From: DAIOFH01 sp036745875
Lineage (GTDB): Bacteria; Planctomycetota; SZUA-567
Assembly (NCBI GenBank): GCA_036745875.1
Contig: DAIOFH010000018.1
Location: 1 to 43,223, forward strand
DNA length: 43,223 bases
Direction of reading: 5' to 3'
The position numbers and the translations under genes were made by a program. Shown here one piece after another: positions 24,749-33,084 of this stretch. The notes beneath the pieces were generated by a model. It saw only the letters and a list, made by a program, of their open reading frames with translations, ran no database searches and was not told the DNA's origin. Position 1 is the stretch's first letter, and every line of letters starts with the position of its first letter.

Positions 24749-26114
24749 ATGCGAAGGAGTGACCAAGGCGTTTGGCGGCGTCCAGGAGCTGAAAGGCTGC
24801 GACATAAAAGTCGGCGAGGGGACGGTACACGCCATCATCGGCGAAAACGGCGCGGGAAAGTCGACACTGATGAAGATCCTTTCCGGCATATATACGCGGG
24901 ACTCCGGGGAGATACGGGTCTTCGGTGAATCGGTCAGGCTTGGTCACCCACGCGACAGCATGGATTTGGGAATAGGGATCATCTACCAGGAATTTTCACT
25001 GGTTCCGGATCTCAGCGTCGCCGAAAACATGTTCCTGGACAATTTGAAACAAGGCAAACTGTTCGTAAGCCAGTCGGACCTGAACGCCAAGGCCAAGCGC
25101 GCGCTGGACGAATTCGGCTTCGACCTTGATCCAAAAAAGCGCGTCGGCGACCTTCCCGTCGCCTGGCAGCAGATTTTGGAGATCTCCAAAGCGCTGGCGC
25201 ATAAAACCCGCATCCTCATCCTCGACGAACCAACGGCCGTGCTCGCCGGTCCCGAGGTCGACCGTCTTTTTGGAATACTCGCTCGCCTGAAAAAAGACGG
25301 CGTCACCATCATCTACATTTCCCACCGTCTTGAGGAGCTGTTCCGCATCTCGGACGCCATTACCGTCATCAAGGACGGCCAGATGCTCCGTGTGGAAAAC
25401 CTGAGCCGGAAAGGCGTACTGGAAGACATCAACTTTTCCGTCAACGCAGGCGAGGTGGATGGTATGGCCGGTTTGATGGGGTCTGGAAGGACGGAGGTAT
25501 TGCGCGCAGTCTTCGGCTTCGACAGCCCATCCATTCGGCGCGTCTATATCGAAGGCAGGGAAGTGCACTTGTCCAATCCGCGAAAAAGTATCCGTTCCGG
25601 CATCGGCTTTGTGCCTGAAGACCGCAAGCGTCAGGGCCTGGTCCTCGATTTGCCGATCGTCCAAAACATGACGATGGCGAACCTCGGAAGCATCACTTCC
25701 CTTGGCGTGATAAACAACAAAAAAGAGGCGGAACTGGCAGAGAAATACAAAAACGACCTCAACATCAAGATGGGCAGCGCCAATAACCCGGTGCAAAGCC
25801 TTTCCGGCGGCAATCAGCAAAAAGTCGTTTTGGCCAAGTGGATTCACACTGACAGCAAGATCCTTTTCCAGGACGAACCGACGCGCGGCGTCGACGTCGG
25901 CGCGAAGGTCGAAATATACAACCAGATCAACACCCTCGCCGAAGCGGGATACGGCATCCTGGTGGTATCTTCCGAATTGCCGGAGCTTATCGGCATCTGC
26001 GACCGTATCCTGGTGATGTCGGACGGCAGGCTGGCGGGCATGGTCGAGGGCGGGGACATGACCGAGGAAAAGATCATGGGCATGGCTATTCCGAAAAGGG
26101 CGCGGCACCAGTAA
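24726..26114 (+). CDS. RbsA-type double ATP-binding protein with the interdomain linker deleted
   Basis: 462 residues, about 40 shorter than the family and than the copy at 11088. Module 1 has Walker A GENGAGKST and Walker B ILILDEPTAV; module 2 has LSGGNQQKV and ILFQDEPTRGVD. Aligning with the first copy shows the cause: DAITVIKDGQ is joined directly to LRVENLSRKG, where the relative has about 40 more residues between the two ATPase halves. The signature of module 1 is also odd (VAWQQILEISKAL). It belongs to the operon led by glycerol dehydrogenase, follows the broken binding-protein gene, and has AGGAG eight bases before its ATG. Function may be impaired. Confidence 0.8.
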   Translation: MQTQYAIECEGVTKAFGGVQELKGCDIKVGEGTVHAIIGENGAGKSTLMKILSGIYTRDSGEIRVFGESVRLGHPRDSMDLGIGIIYQEFSLVPDLSVAENMFLDNLKQGKLFVSQSDLNAKAKRALDEFGFDLDPKKRVGDLPVAWQQILEISKALAHKTRILILDEPTAVLAGPEVDRLFGILARLKKDGVTIIYISHRLEELFRISDAITVIKDGQMLRVENLSRKGVLEDINFSVNAGEVDGMAGLMGSGRTEVLRAVFGFDSPSIRRVYIEGREVHLSNPRKSIRSGIGFVPEDRKRQGLVLDLPIVQNMTMANLGSITSLGVINNKKEAELAEKYKNDLNIKMGSANNPVQSLSGGNQQKVVLAKWIHTDSKILFQDEPTRGVDVGAKVEIYNQINTLAEAGYGILVVSSELPELIGICDRILVMSDGRLAGMVEGGDMTEEKIMGMAIPKRARHQ

Positions 26115-26157
26115 ACAATCGGCAATACGCTTTGGCAATTTTTGTTTGGAGAGCATA

Positions 26158-27153
26158 ATGACGACATCAACAATCAGTACATCCAGTGCACCTTCCGGGG
26201 CGGGGCAGTTTTTTCTGCGTTATTCCACCGCGATTGTCTTTATAGTGATATTCCTCTATGCCTCGCTGTCGGCGGACCGTTTTTTCGCTCCCGGCAACCT
26301 TATGAACATCCTGAGGCAGTCGGCGATTCTCGGGACTGTCGCCTGCGGGATGCTGATGGTGATCCTCACCGGCGGCATCGACCTTTCGGTAGGTTCATTG
26401 TTGGCGCTGTGTTCCGTCGTGACAGCCCTGACCATCCGCGACTACGGTTTGGCGGTGGGAATAACCGCCGGCATTCTTTCCGGCGCGGTGGCGGGGATGG
26501 TGACGGGGGGACTCGTATCACTTGGAAAAATGGCTCCGTTTGTCGCGTCACTCGTCATGATGACGGTCGCGCGCGGCATGGCGCTGATTCTGTCCAGCGG
26601 CAATCCGGTGCGGATATCTTCGGACTCGCTGGACAATTTCGGAACTGAATCCATTCTGCAGGTGCGTTTTGCCAGCGGGCTCTTCGGCATAACGATCATC
26701 ACCATCGTCATGCTTTTGGTGGTCTTTTTCACCATGTTCGTCCTGAGGAAGACGGCGTTCGGCAGAATCGTCACGGCCATTGGCAGCAACGAAACAGCCG
26801 TGTCCCACGCGGGCATTCCCACCAGGATGTACATTTTCCTCGTCTATGTCTTTTGCGGCACGGCTTGCGGGATCGCCGCACTGATCGCCAGCTCGCGTTC
26901 CGGCGTCGGCAGTCCTATTCTTGGTATGGGGTTCGAACTCGATGCCATCGCTGCAGTAGTTATCGGCGGGGCATCCCTTTCCGGCGGGCGCGGCACGGCG
27001 CTTAACACACTTATAGGCGCGCTGATCCTCGGGGTAATCTCCAATTACATGAACATTCGCGGCATTCCCGGCTACCACCAGAACATCGTGAAAGGCGTCA
27101 TCATCGCGTTGGCCGTGCTTGTGGAAGGCTTGAAAAACAGGAACACCCATTGA
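26158..27153 (+). CDS. RbsC-type ABC transporter permease (second system)
   Basis: 331 residues, about 8-10 membrane helices, with GMLMVILTGGIDLSVGS and GFELDAIAAVVIGGASLSGGRG, the marks of ribose-type permeases, and the coupling region GRIVTAIGSNETAVSHAGIPT. It appears intact, unlike the binding protein and ATPase of the same unit. ATG 26158 has GGAG six bases upstream. It is the last gene of the gldA operon. Confidence 0.88.
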   Translation: MTTSTISTSSAPSGAGQFFLRYSTAIVFIVIFLYASLSADRFFAPGNLMNILRQSAILGTVACGMLMVILTGGIDLSVGSLLALCSVVTALTIRDYGLAVGITAGILSGAVAGMVTGGLVSLGKMAPFVASLVMMTVARGMALILSSGNPVRISSDSLDNFGTESILQVRFASGLFGITIITIVMLLVVFFTMFVLRKTAFGRIVTAIGSNETAVSHAGIPTRMYIFLVYVFCGTACGIAALIASSRSGVGSPILGMGFELDAIAAVVIGGASLSGGRGTALNTLIGALILGVISNYMNIRGIPGYHQNIVKGVIIALAVLVEGLKNRNTH

Positions 27154-27182
27154 TTGCCGACGCTGGATGTTTTTTGAAACAC

Positions 27183-27317
27183 TCAACGTTGCGGCTTAAA
27201 AACCTTTTCGAATCCAACCGGCGCGACGTCGCGCGCTTCGGCGAGGGAGGAAACCACCCGCACGGACTCGCCTTTGCCTTGTGAAAACACATGCACCGGA
27301 TGGTTGAATTCATGCAT
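27183..27317 (-). CDS. Small hypothetical protein, 44 residues
   Basis: A short minus-strand frame starting MHEFNHPVHVFSQGKGESVR and ending VGFEKVFKPQR. Its composition looks protein-like (alternating hydrophobic and charged residues, GC-rich third positions) and it fills part of the 290-bp gap between the permease and the methyltransferase. No ribosome-binding site is clear and I recognise no family. It could also be a remnant. Confidence 0.35.
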   Translation of the reverse strand: MHEFNHPVHVFSQGKGESVRVVSSLAEARDVAPVGFEKVFKPQR

Positions 27318-27442
27318 CCCAAAATGAGACAATAATCATGACAGCTCCCGTCTTGCACTGCCGAAACGTTTCAAGACTGTACTTTGCTGCGCTTTTATTA
27401 TAATTTGACTACCGGGGGGAAGTACGGAATAAGGATGCTGCC

Positions 27443-28063
27443 ATGTCGGAAGAATTGTTACCGAACTATCGCAAGCCCGTTGGCGACGGCGGAAGGGAAG
27501 TTATCGAGAAGATGTACGTCGGCCATGCTGCCATGACCGCCGCGTTCGTGGATCTGTTGCAGCCGCAAAAGGCGGACATTGCCCTGGATGTGGGTTGCGG
27601 CGGCGGCCTGGCCCTTTCTCTGCTGGCGAAACATTCGACCCAAGCGTACGGAATCGACTATTCCGATGTTTCGGTCGCCAAGGCCATGGAATATAACCAT
27701 GCCGCAGTGCAGGAGGGGCGGGTGGTTGTCCAGCAGTCCGAGGTGCTGGACATGTCTTTCCCAGACGAAATGTTTTCACTGGTCACGGCGATCGAGACAG
27801 TCTATTTCTGGGAACGGGCGGCGGATTGCTACGCCAGGATTTTCCGCGTGCTGAAACCGGGAGGCAGGTTTGCCATACTCTGCGAGGCCTGGCGGGACGG
27901 AGACCGGGTCGTCAATGAACCCGACCACATGGACGTGCTACGGCTCGCCCTCTACAGTCCCGACGAGTTTACCGCCGCTTTGCGAAATGCCGGATTCGCC
28001 GCCGTCGAATTCAGGGAAATCACCGACGAGCGCTGTCTCTGCGTCATCGCGCAAAAAGTCTGA
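27443..28063 (+). CDS. Class I SAM-dependent methyltransferase
   Basis: 206 residues with motif I LDVGCGGGLALSLLA (about residue 48), the acidic strand-2 end YGIDYSDVS, and FSLVTAIETVYFW followed by VLKPGGRFAILCEAW, typical of Methyltransf_11 enzymes. It has AAGGA seven bases upstream of the start. It is not closely similar to the methyltransferase at 4407. Substrate unknown. It ends 63 bp before the second BlaI-like gene and carries no obvious terminator. Confidence 0.82.
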   Translation: MSEELLPNYRKPVGDGGREVIEKMYVGHAAMTAAFVDLLQPQKADIALDVGCGGGLALSLLAKHSTQAYGIDYSDVSVAKAMEYNHAAVQEGRVVVQQSEVLDMSFPDEMFSLVTAIETVYFWERAADCYARIFRVLKPGGRFAILCEAWRDGDRVVNEPDHMDVLRLALYSPDEFTAALRNAGFAAVEFREITDERCLCVIAQKV

Positions 28064-28091
28064 CGGCGTTTCACGGCCCGCCCTTTTCGGC

Positions 28092-28120
28092 TTGATTCGG
28101 CACCGAAGCGCCAATACAAT
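28092..28120 (+). promoter_or_regulatory. Promoter of the second BlaI-like gene (leaderless)
   Basis: TTGATT (28092-28097), a 17-bp spacer and TACAAT (28115-28120) form a good sigma-70 promoter. Transcription would begin about seven bases after the -10, i.e. at or beside the ATG at 28127, and no Shine-Dalgarno precedes that ATG. This predicts a leaderless mRNA. Confidence 0.5.
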
Positions 28121-28126
28121 CGTGAT

Positions 28127-28519
28127 ATGGATAAATCAAGCCATATTACGGATGCTGAATGGCTCATAATGCGGGTGTTATGGGATCTCGGGTCCGCCAC
28201 TATCTCACAGATAGTGGCGGCTGTGCTGCAGGAACGCGAGGTATCCCCCCAAACCATCAAGACCCTTCTCAGGCGCCTTATCGACAAGCATCTTGTCGCC
28301 TATGCTGTCGACCCGAATGATTCGCGCGTATACCATTATCGTCCGCTGATACGCAAGGACGAAGCGGTCAGGCAAAAAAGCGAGGCGTTTGTCTCGCAGG
28401 TCTACCAAAGCAACGTAGGCGAATTCCTTGCACACTTCGTCGAGAATAGCGGACTTTCCGAAGACGAACTTGCCCGGTTGCAGTACATAATCAAAAAAAA
28501 GCTCAACGAAGAACAATGA
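28127..28519 (+). CDS. BlaI/MecI-like transcriptional repressor, second copy
   Basis: 130 residues with the BlaI winged helix (HITDAEWLIMRVLWDLGSAT, then VSPQTIKTLLRRLIDK and wing VAYAVDPNDSRVYHYRPL) and a C-terminal dimerisation region. It is a divergent paralogue of the protein at 1009. No M56 protease gene adjoins it, so its inducer is unclear. The ATG coincides with the predicted transcription start. Within codons about 23-31 lies a perfect 12-bp inverted repeat (28194-28220). An intergenic stretch with a possible cutA fragment and a strong terminator follows. Confidence 0.85.
   Translation: MDKSSHITDAEWLIMRVLWDLGSATISQIVAAVLQEREVSPQTIKTLLRRLIDKHLVAYAVDPNDSRVYHYRPLIRKDEAVRQKSEAFVSQVYQSNVGEFLAHFVENSGLSEDELARLQYIIKKKLNEEQ
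28194..28220. repeat. Perfect 12-bp inverted repeat inside the second BlaI-like gene
   Basis: CCGCCACTATCT and AGATAGTGGCGG are exact complements with a 3-bp spacer, 67 bp downstream of the predicted transcription start. It is centred in the coding sequence for SATISQIVA. A 12-bp arm is rare by chance and could be an operator for autoregulation or an RNA hairpin that controls translation of a leaderless message. Confidence 0.7.
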
Positions 28520-28562
28520 CTCTTCCGTAATCCATCGGCTTTATTTCGTTTCGACTATATAG

Positions 28563-28670
28563 TCCACCTACCGGTGGGAAGGCGAAGTGGCCACGTCGGT
28601 CGACACCGGCATTAAAGTGCTTACCAAGGATAAACTGCAGGGTGTATGCGATTCCGAAGCGATGGATTAA
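28563..28670 (+). pseudogene. Possible remnant of a CutA-like gene
   Basis: Frame 28563-28670 reads STYRWEGEVATSVDTGIK and onward to a stop. The CutA family has a similar core (S-x-Y-x-W-E-G-x-x-E followed by a strand and K-T). No start or N-terminal part is present and the upstream frame is closed by TAG at 28560. A weak, eye-based match in a 215-bp gap without an intact gene. Confidence 0.2.
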
Positions 28671-28673
28671 AAT

Positions 28674-28711
28674 AAAACTGGCACAGGCCGTCGGTGGCCT
28701 GTGCCAGTTTT
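28674..28711. terminator. Bidirectional rho-independent terminator
   Basis: A perfect 16-bp stem: the arms read AAAACTGGCACAGGCC (28674-28689) and GGCCTGTGCCAGTTTT (28696-28711) around a 6-base loop, with A-run and T-run on either side. It ends the plus-strand BlaI-like transcript and the large minus-strand operon, whose last stop is at 28734. Confidence 0.92.
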
Positions 28712-28733
28712 GCGGCAATATTTCCGCGATCGT

Positions 28734-29279
28734 CTATTTCAGAAAGCTGAGAATCTCGCCCGCACTTTTCCGTTTCGGCATGGCGGGGGATTCGTCGGCA
28801 TAGCCGATGGCGACCATTGCCGACACTTTTTGGCCTTCCGGAATTTTGGCGACTTCAATGACCTTGGCTTCATCGTAAATTCCCATGACCACGGTTCCCA
28901 GTCCCTCTTCGTAGGCGGCGAGGCAAAGGGTCTGCGTGGCGATGCCGGCGTCAAAGCTTTCCCAGTGCGTTCCCTTGCTCGTGGACGGGGAGCCGTCCCG
29001 CTCAAAGCCGGACCGGGGGGAAAGGGTCGTTACCAAAATTAGCATCGGGGCGTTCAGGATGGTCTTTTTGTTGTACTCGAAATCCATGACGCACTTTTCC
29101 GCCAGTTCCTTTTTTAGTTCGACGCTGGAAATGGCGATGAAGCGGGTTGTCTGGGCGTTTTTCCAGCTCGGCGAGAACGTCGCCACCTGGACGATTTTCT
29201 CGATGAGGGCACCGTTTACTTCATCTGCCTTGTATTTACGGATACTTCTGCGTCCTTCTACACACTTTGTGAATTCCAT
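28734..29279 (-). CDS. Nitroreductase-family NAD(P)H-flavin oxidoreductase
   Basis: 181 residues, a small FMN nitroreductase. Typical segments are RRSIRKYKADEV at the N-terminus (FMN phosphate binding), FSPSWKNAQTTRFI, the middle helix FDAGIATQTLCLAAYEEGLGTVVMG and VAIGYADE near the end. These enzymes use NAD(P)H to reduce a flavin and a variety of acceptors. It is the last gene of the minus-strand operon, 15 bp after the EtfA-crotonase fusion, with AGGAG upstream. It may supply or dispose of electrons in that pathway; its acceptor is unknown. Confidence 0.85.
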   Translation of the reverse strand: MEFTKCVEGRRSIRKYKADEVNGALIEKIVQVATFSPSWKNAQTTRFIAISSVELKKELAEKCVMDFEYNKKTILNAPMLILVTTLSPRSGFERDGSPSTSKGTHWESFDAGIATQTLCLAAYEEGLGTVVMGIYDEAKVIEVAKIPEGQKVSAMVAIGYADESPAMPKRKSAGEILSFLK

Positions 29280-29294
29280 TTTTCAACTCCTTTT

Positions 29295-31118
29295 TTACTT
29301 TGTCTTCGGCTTGTCAAAGTTCGCCTTGCGTTTTTCCACAAAAGCTGTCATCCCTTCGAAGGCGTCGCCGGTGTCGGAAAAACACCTGGTCCAGCAGTCA
29401 TTTTCCACCACAAGGCCTTGCTCGAACTCGAACGGCATGCCCTCGTTGATGGACCGTTTCGCCTGCTTGATCGCTTTCATGCTTTTCGACATGATTTTCA
29501 AGGCCAGGTCGCGGGCCGACCGCATCAGTCCTTCGGGAGCCACCACCACGTCCACCAGGCCAATGCGGTGCGCTTCTTCCGCACTCAGCTGATCGGTGGT
29601 GAAGATGATCGATTTCGCAGTACCGCTTCCGACCAGGCGCGACAGTCGCTGTGTTCCGGTAAAACCGGGAATCAGCCCCAGGTTCACCTCCGGCTGGCCG
29701 AACTTGGCGCGGGAACTGGCGATGCGGATATCGCAGGCCATGGCCAATTCATTGCCGCCCCCGAGCGCATAGCCGTTTATGGCGCCGATGACGATTTGCG
29801 GAAGGGTCTTGATCTTCTGGAACGTTTCCTGCGCCAGTTTGGAGATTCCTCGGCCTTCATCCTCCGTCATGTTTTGCATTTCGGATATATCCGCTCCGGC
29901 GACAAACGCCCGCCCGCCGGCACCGCGCACAATCACGACCTTGACCGACTCATCATTCCTGAGTTGGTCCGCGACCGAACCAATTTCCCGCAGGGTCTTT
30001 TGATTCAGTGCGTTGAGCTGCTTCGGGCGGTTTATGGTCAAGTAAGCGATTCCACTCTGTACATGATACAGAATATTTTCCATACCGGAATATTTTTCCG
30101 CTGACGGAGCGGCGTATTGCACACCCTGCGCCTTCGCAGCGGTAATTGCTTCCTTCAACTTCGGAAGGATGACCGAGAGATCGCCGACTACGCCCAGGTC
30201 GGCTACGCCGAAGATGGGGGCTGTGTCATTCTTGTTGATGGCGATGACCGTATTGGAGTTTTCCATGCCGGCGACGTGCTGGATGGCGCCGGAAATGCCG
30301 CAGGCGAGATACAGGTCAGGACGGACCGTTTTTCCCGTCTGGCCGACTTGTCGGTCCTTGTCGATCCAACCGGCGTCGACGACCGCGCGTGACGCTGAGA
30401 TATCGCCGTCCAAGAGGTCCGCCACTTCCTGGAGCAGTCCGAATGTTCCTTTGCCGCCAATGCCGCGCCCGCCGCTAACCAGGCATTTGGCGTGGGTGAT
30501 GTCGGTGTTGGTCTTGGTTTTCTTGGTCACTTCCAGGATTTCGATTGTCTTGTCGGCGTCGGTGAACGCCAGCGGGAAGCGTTCTACTTCGCCAGTCCTG
30601 CTTCCATCCTTTTCCATCGGCTGCATGACGCCTGGACGCACCGTCGCCATCTGCGGGCGGTGCGTTTTGCAGCGAATGACCGCCATCAGGTTGCCGCCGA
30701 AAGCAGGACGCGTCATCATCAGGAGCCCGCTGTCCGGGTCGATGTTGAGGCCGGTGCAGTCGGCCGTCAGGCCGGTTTTGACGCGCGCGGAAACGCGGGG
30801 TGCGAGGTCGCGGCCGATGAAGGTCGCGCCGAAAAGGACGATTTCCGGAACCTTGGCCCTGATGATCGCGGTCATCGCCTTGGCGTAGGGTTCGGTCATG
30901 TATTCCGCCAGGATGGGATCTTCCACCACAATCACTTTGTCTGCGCCGTAGTGGATCAATTCCTCGGCGTGTTGCGCGACGTTATGGCCCAAAACCACCG
31001 CGACGACCTGTTGCCTCAGGTCCTGCGCCAGCGATGTCGCTTCCCCTATGAGTTCATAGCCGACGCTTTGGAGCCTGCCGTCGCGCTGTTCAGCAAAAAC
31101 AAAGATATCCTTGGACAT
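29295..31118 (-). CDS. Fusion of electron-transfer flavoprotein alpha subunit and enoyl-CoA hydratase (crotonase)
   Basis: 607 residues in one frame. Residues 1 to about 335 are EtfA: an N-terminal domain with ALVKTGL-like RVKTGLTADCTGL, and the FAD domain with SGGRGIGGKGTFGLL, VGQTGKTVRPDLYLACGISG and VADLGVVGDLSVILPKL. After a linker (about 336-350) residues 351-607 are a complete crotonase: oxyanion loop GGRAFVAGADISEM, catalytic glutamates in LGGGNELAMACDIR and KFGQPEVNLGLIPGFTGTQR. No stop or restart interrupts the junction. EtfA carries electrons with EtfB from the acyl-CoA dehydrogenase, and crotonase hydrates or forms crotonyl-CoA-type enoyl-CoA. EtfB and the dehydrogenase lie directly upstream. 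The fusion would bring substrate supply and electron transfer together. I know of no described EtfA-crotonase protein. Confidence 0.93.
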   Translation of the reverse strand: MSKDIFVFAEQRDGRLQSVGYELIGEATSLAQDLRQQVVAVVLGHNVAQHAEELIHYGADKVIVVEDPILAEYMTEPYAKAMTAIIRAKVPEIVLFGATFIGRDLAPRVSARVKTGLTADCTGLNIDPDSGLLMMTRPAFGGNLMAVIRCKTHRPQMATVRPGVMQPMEKDGSRTGEVERFPLAFTDADKTIEILEVTKKTKTNTDITHAKCLVSGGRGIGGKGTFGLLQEVADLLDGDISASRAVVDAGWIDKDRQVGQTGKTVRPDLYLACGISGAIQHVAGMENSNTVIAINKNDTAPIFGVADLGVVGDLSVILPKLKEAITAAKAQGVQYAAPSAEKYSGMENILYHVQSGIAYLTINRPKQLNALNQKTLREIGSVADQLRNDESVKVVIVRGAGGRAFVAGADISEMQNMTEDEGRGISKLAQETFQKIKTLPQIVIGAINGYALGGGNELAMACDIRIASSRAKFGQPEVNLGLIPGFTGTQRLSRLVGSGTAKSIIFTTDQLSAEEAHRIGLVDVVVAPEGLMRSARDLALKIMSKSMKAIKQAKRSINEGMPFEFEQGLVVENDCWTRCFSDTGDAFEGMTAFVEKRKANFDKPKTK

Positions 31119-31132
31119 TTATCTATAGCTCC

Positions 31133-31927
31133 CTATACCATGTGTACTTCATGCAGTTCGGCCATGATTGCTTCTACCGCCTCGTCCGCTGTCAGGCCCT
31201 TTAGTACAGCGCCCTGGGATTTGGCTTCCTTGGTGAAGGAGCGCACTACATTGGTGGGAGACCCCTTGAGGCCGATTGTCGCCGGGTCAAGCACGTCGGC
31301 AAGGTCTTCAAAGCCCATCACCCTGACCATTTTTTCTGCCGCGTCCACGATCCCGCCGACGGTCATGTACCTGGGCGTTGCCAGATCCTGGATGGCCGTG
31401 AGGAGGCAGGGGAGTTTGACGCGGATTTTATGGTAACGGTCCTCATACTGGCGTAGGACGATCAGGTTATCTCCCTCCGGATTGATCTCCTCCACATAGC
31501 TGACCTGTGGGATGCCGAGATGCTCCGCTATCTGCGGGCCTACCTGTGCGGTATCACCGTCAATCGCCTGCCGTCCGGTGATGATCAGGTCGTAGCCTAT
31601 TTTCCTCAGTGCCGCCGAGATGATCGTAGAGGTGGCGAGAGTGTCCGATCCGCCGAATTCGCGGCCGGAGATCAGCACGGCTTCGTCGCAACCCATGCCG
31701 AGCGTCTCGCGAAGGGCCATTTCCGCCTGCGGCGGTCCCATGGAGACGACGGTGACCGTGCTGCCGCCGCCCACGCGATCACGCAATTGCAGCGCAGCTT
31801 CAATACCGCTTTTGTCGTCCGGGTTGATGATGACCGGAATCCCGGTGCGAATGAGTCTATTGGTTTCCGGATCAATTTGGACCTCGTTTGTGTCCGGTAC
31901 TTGTTTGACGCACACCACGATTTTCAT
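31133..31927 (-). CDS. etfB: Electron-transfer flavoprotein beta subunit
   Basis: 264 residues, the usual length. It begins MKIVVCVKQVPDTNEVQID and contains VSMGPPQAEMALRETLGMGCDEAVLISGREFGGSDTLAT split here by convention, then GRQAIDGDTAQVGPQIAEHL, a nucleotide-binding signature, and GLKGSPTNVVRSFTKEAKSQG near the C-terminus, a segment found in butyryl-CoA dehydrogenase-associated (bifurcating) ETFs. It pairs with the EtfA half of the fusion and the acyl-CoA dehydrogenase encoded 14 bp upstream. Whether this ETF bifurcates to ferredoxin is inferred from family resemblance only. GGGAG precedes the ATG. Confidence 0.92.
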   Translation of the reverse strand: MKIVVCVKQVPDTNEVQIDPETNRLIRTGIPVIINPDDKSGIEAALQLRDRVGGGSTVTVVSMGPPQAEMALRETLGMGCDEAVLISGREFGGSDTLATSTIISAALRKIGYDLIITGRQAIDGDTAQVGPQIAEHLGIPQVSYVEEINPEGDNLIVLRQYEDRYHKIRVKLPCLLTAIQDLATPRYMTVGGIVDAAEKMVRVMGFEDLADVLDPATIGLKGSPTNVVRSFTKEAKSQGAVLKGLTADEAVEAIMAELHEVHMV

Positions 31928-31941
31928 GACTCCCGCCTCCT

Positions 31942-33084
31942 TTATTTCGCCTTAAGGGTTCCGTAGATGACCATTTTCATGACTTCGCTGGTACCCTCGT
32001 AAATTTCCGTGATCTTCGCGTCGCGCATCATGCGCTCCACCGGATATTCCCTGGAGTAGCCGTAACCCCCCAGCATTTGAACGCAGCCACGCGTGACGTC
32101 GTTGGCCACGTCGGAGGCGAAAATTTTGCACATCGCGGCGGCGGAGGCGTAGTCTTCCCTGTTGTCCTTCATGGTCGCCGCGCGCCAGACCAGGAGGCGG
32201 GCCGCATCGATCTTGGTCTGCATTTCGGAAAGCTTGAAACGGGTGTTCTGGAACGCGTTGATCGGGCGGCCGAACTGCTTGCGGTCCTTTACATAATGCA
32301 AGGCTTCGTTGAATGCGCCCTGCGCAATGCCGACCGCCTGCGCGGCAATGCCGATCCTGCCGCCGTCCAGCGCATGCATGGCGATTTCAAAGCCCTTGCC
32401 TTCGCTTCTCAGGCGGTTTTTCGCGGGCACCCGTACATTGACGTACGACACCTCGCAATTGGACGCTGCACGAATTCCCATCCTGGGGATATTGGCGCTC
32501 ACGGATAGCCCCGGAGTGGTTCGCGGCACGATAAAGGCGGAAATTCCTTCATTCCCCATGGCCTTGTCCGTCACGGCGAAGACGACAAAGGTGTCTGCGA
32601 AGCCGGAGTTGGTGGTGAAAACCTTGGAGCCGTTGATGATGTATTCATCGCCGTCAAGGACGGCGCTTGTTTGCAGCCCGCCAGCGTCGCTGCCGGCATT
32701 GGGTTCGGTGAGGGAAAAACACCCGATTTTATGCCCATCGACGAGCGGCCTGAGGTGTTCCTCCTTCTGCTCCTCCGTGCCGAATTCGTAAATACAGGTG
32801 CAGCAGAGCGAGGTATGGACGGAGATGGTAATGCCGGTGCTGGCGTCGGCCTTGCTGACTTCTTCCATGCACAACACATAAGTCATGGTATCTGCGCCGG
32901 CACCGCCATACTTTTTGGGGAATGGAATGCCGAAAAAGCCCTGTTTCTGCATTTTCGCCACCAGGTCCATGGAGAATTCCTCTGTTTCATCCATGTCCCT
33001 GGCGATAGGCCTGATTTCCGTTTCCGCAAAGCGTTTGAACATATCCTGCGCCAAACGTTGCGAAGTGCTTAACTTAAAATCCAC
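31942..33084 (-). CDS. Butyryl-CoA dehydrogenase-like acyl-CoA dehydrogenase
   Basis: 380 residues. The FAD/substrate signatures are CFSLTEPNAGSDAGGLQT and the second strand WMITGSK-like YIINGSKVFTTNSG. The catalytic glutamate sits in ITEIYEGTSEVMKMVIYG near the C-terminus, the position used in short-chain acyl-CoA dehydrogenases. RKQFGRPINAFQNTRFKLSEM is also typical. With EtfAB it would interconvert an enoyl-CoA (for example crotonyl-CoA) and the saturated acyl-CoA. The start is GTG with AAAGGA upstream. A 149-bp gap separates it from the E1 gene, the only sizeable gap in the operon, holding no clear promoter or gene. Confidence 0.92.
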   Translation of the reverse strand: MDFKLSTSQRLAQDMFKRFAETEIRPIARDMDETEEFSMDLVAKMQKQGFFGIPFPKKYGGAGADTMTYVLCMEEVSKADASTGITISVHTSLCCTCIYEFGTEEQKEEHLRPLVDGHKIGCFSLTEPNAGSDAGGLQTSAVLDGDEYIINGSKVFTTNSGFADTFVVFAVTDKAMGNEGISAFIVPRTTPGLSVSANIPRMGIRAASNCEVSYVNVRVPAKNRLRSEGKGFEIAMHALDGGRIGIAAQAVGIAQGAFNEALHYVKDRKQFGRPINAFQNTRFKLSEMQTKIDAARLLVWRAATMKDNREDYASAAAMCKIFASDVANDVTRGCVQMLGGYGYSREYPVERMMRDAKITEIYEGTSEVMKMVIYGTLKAK

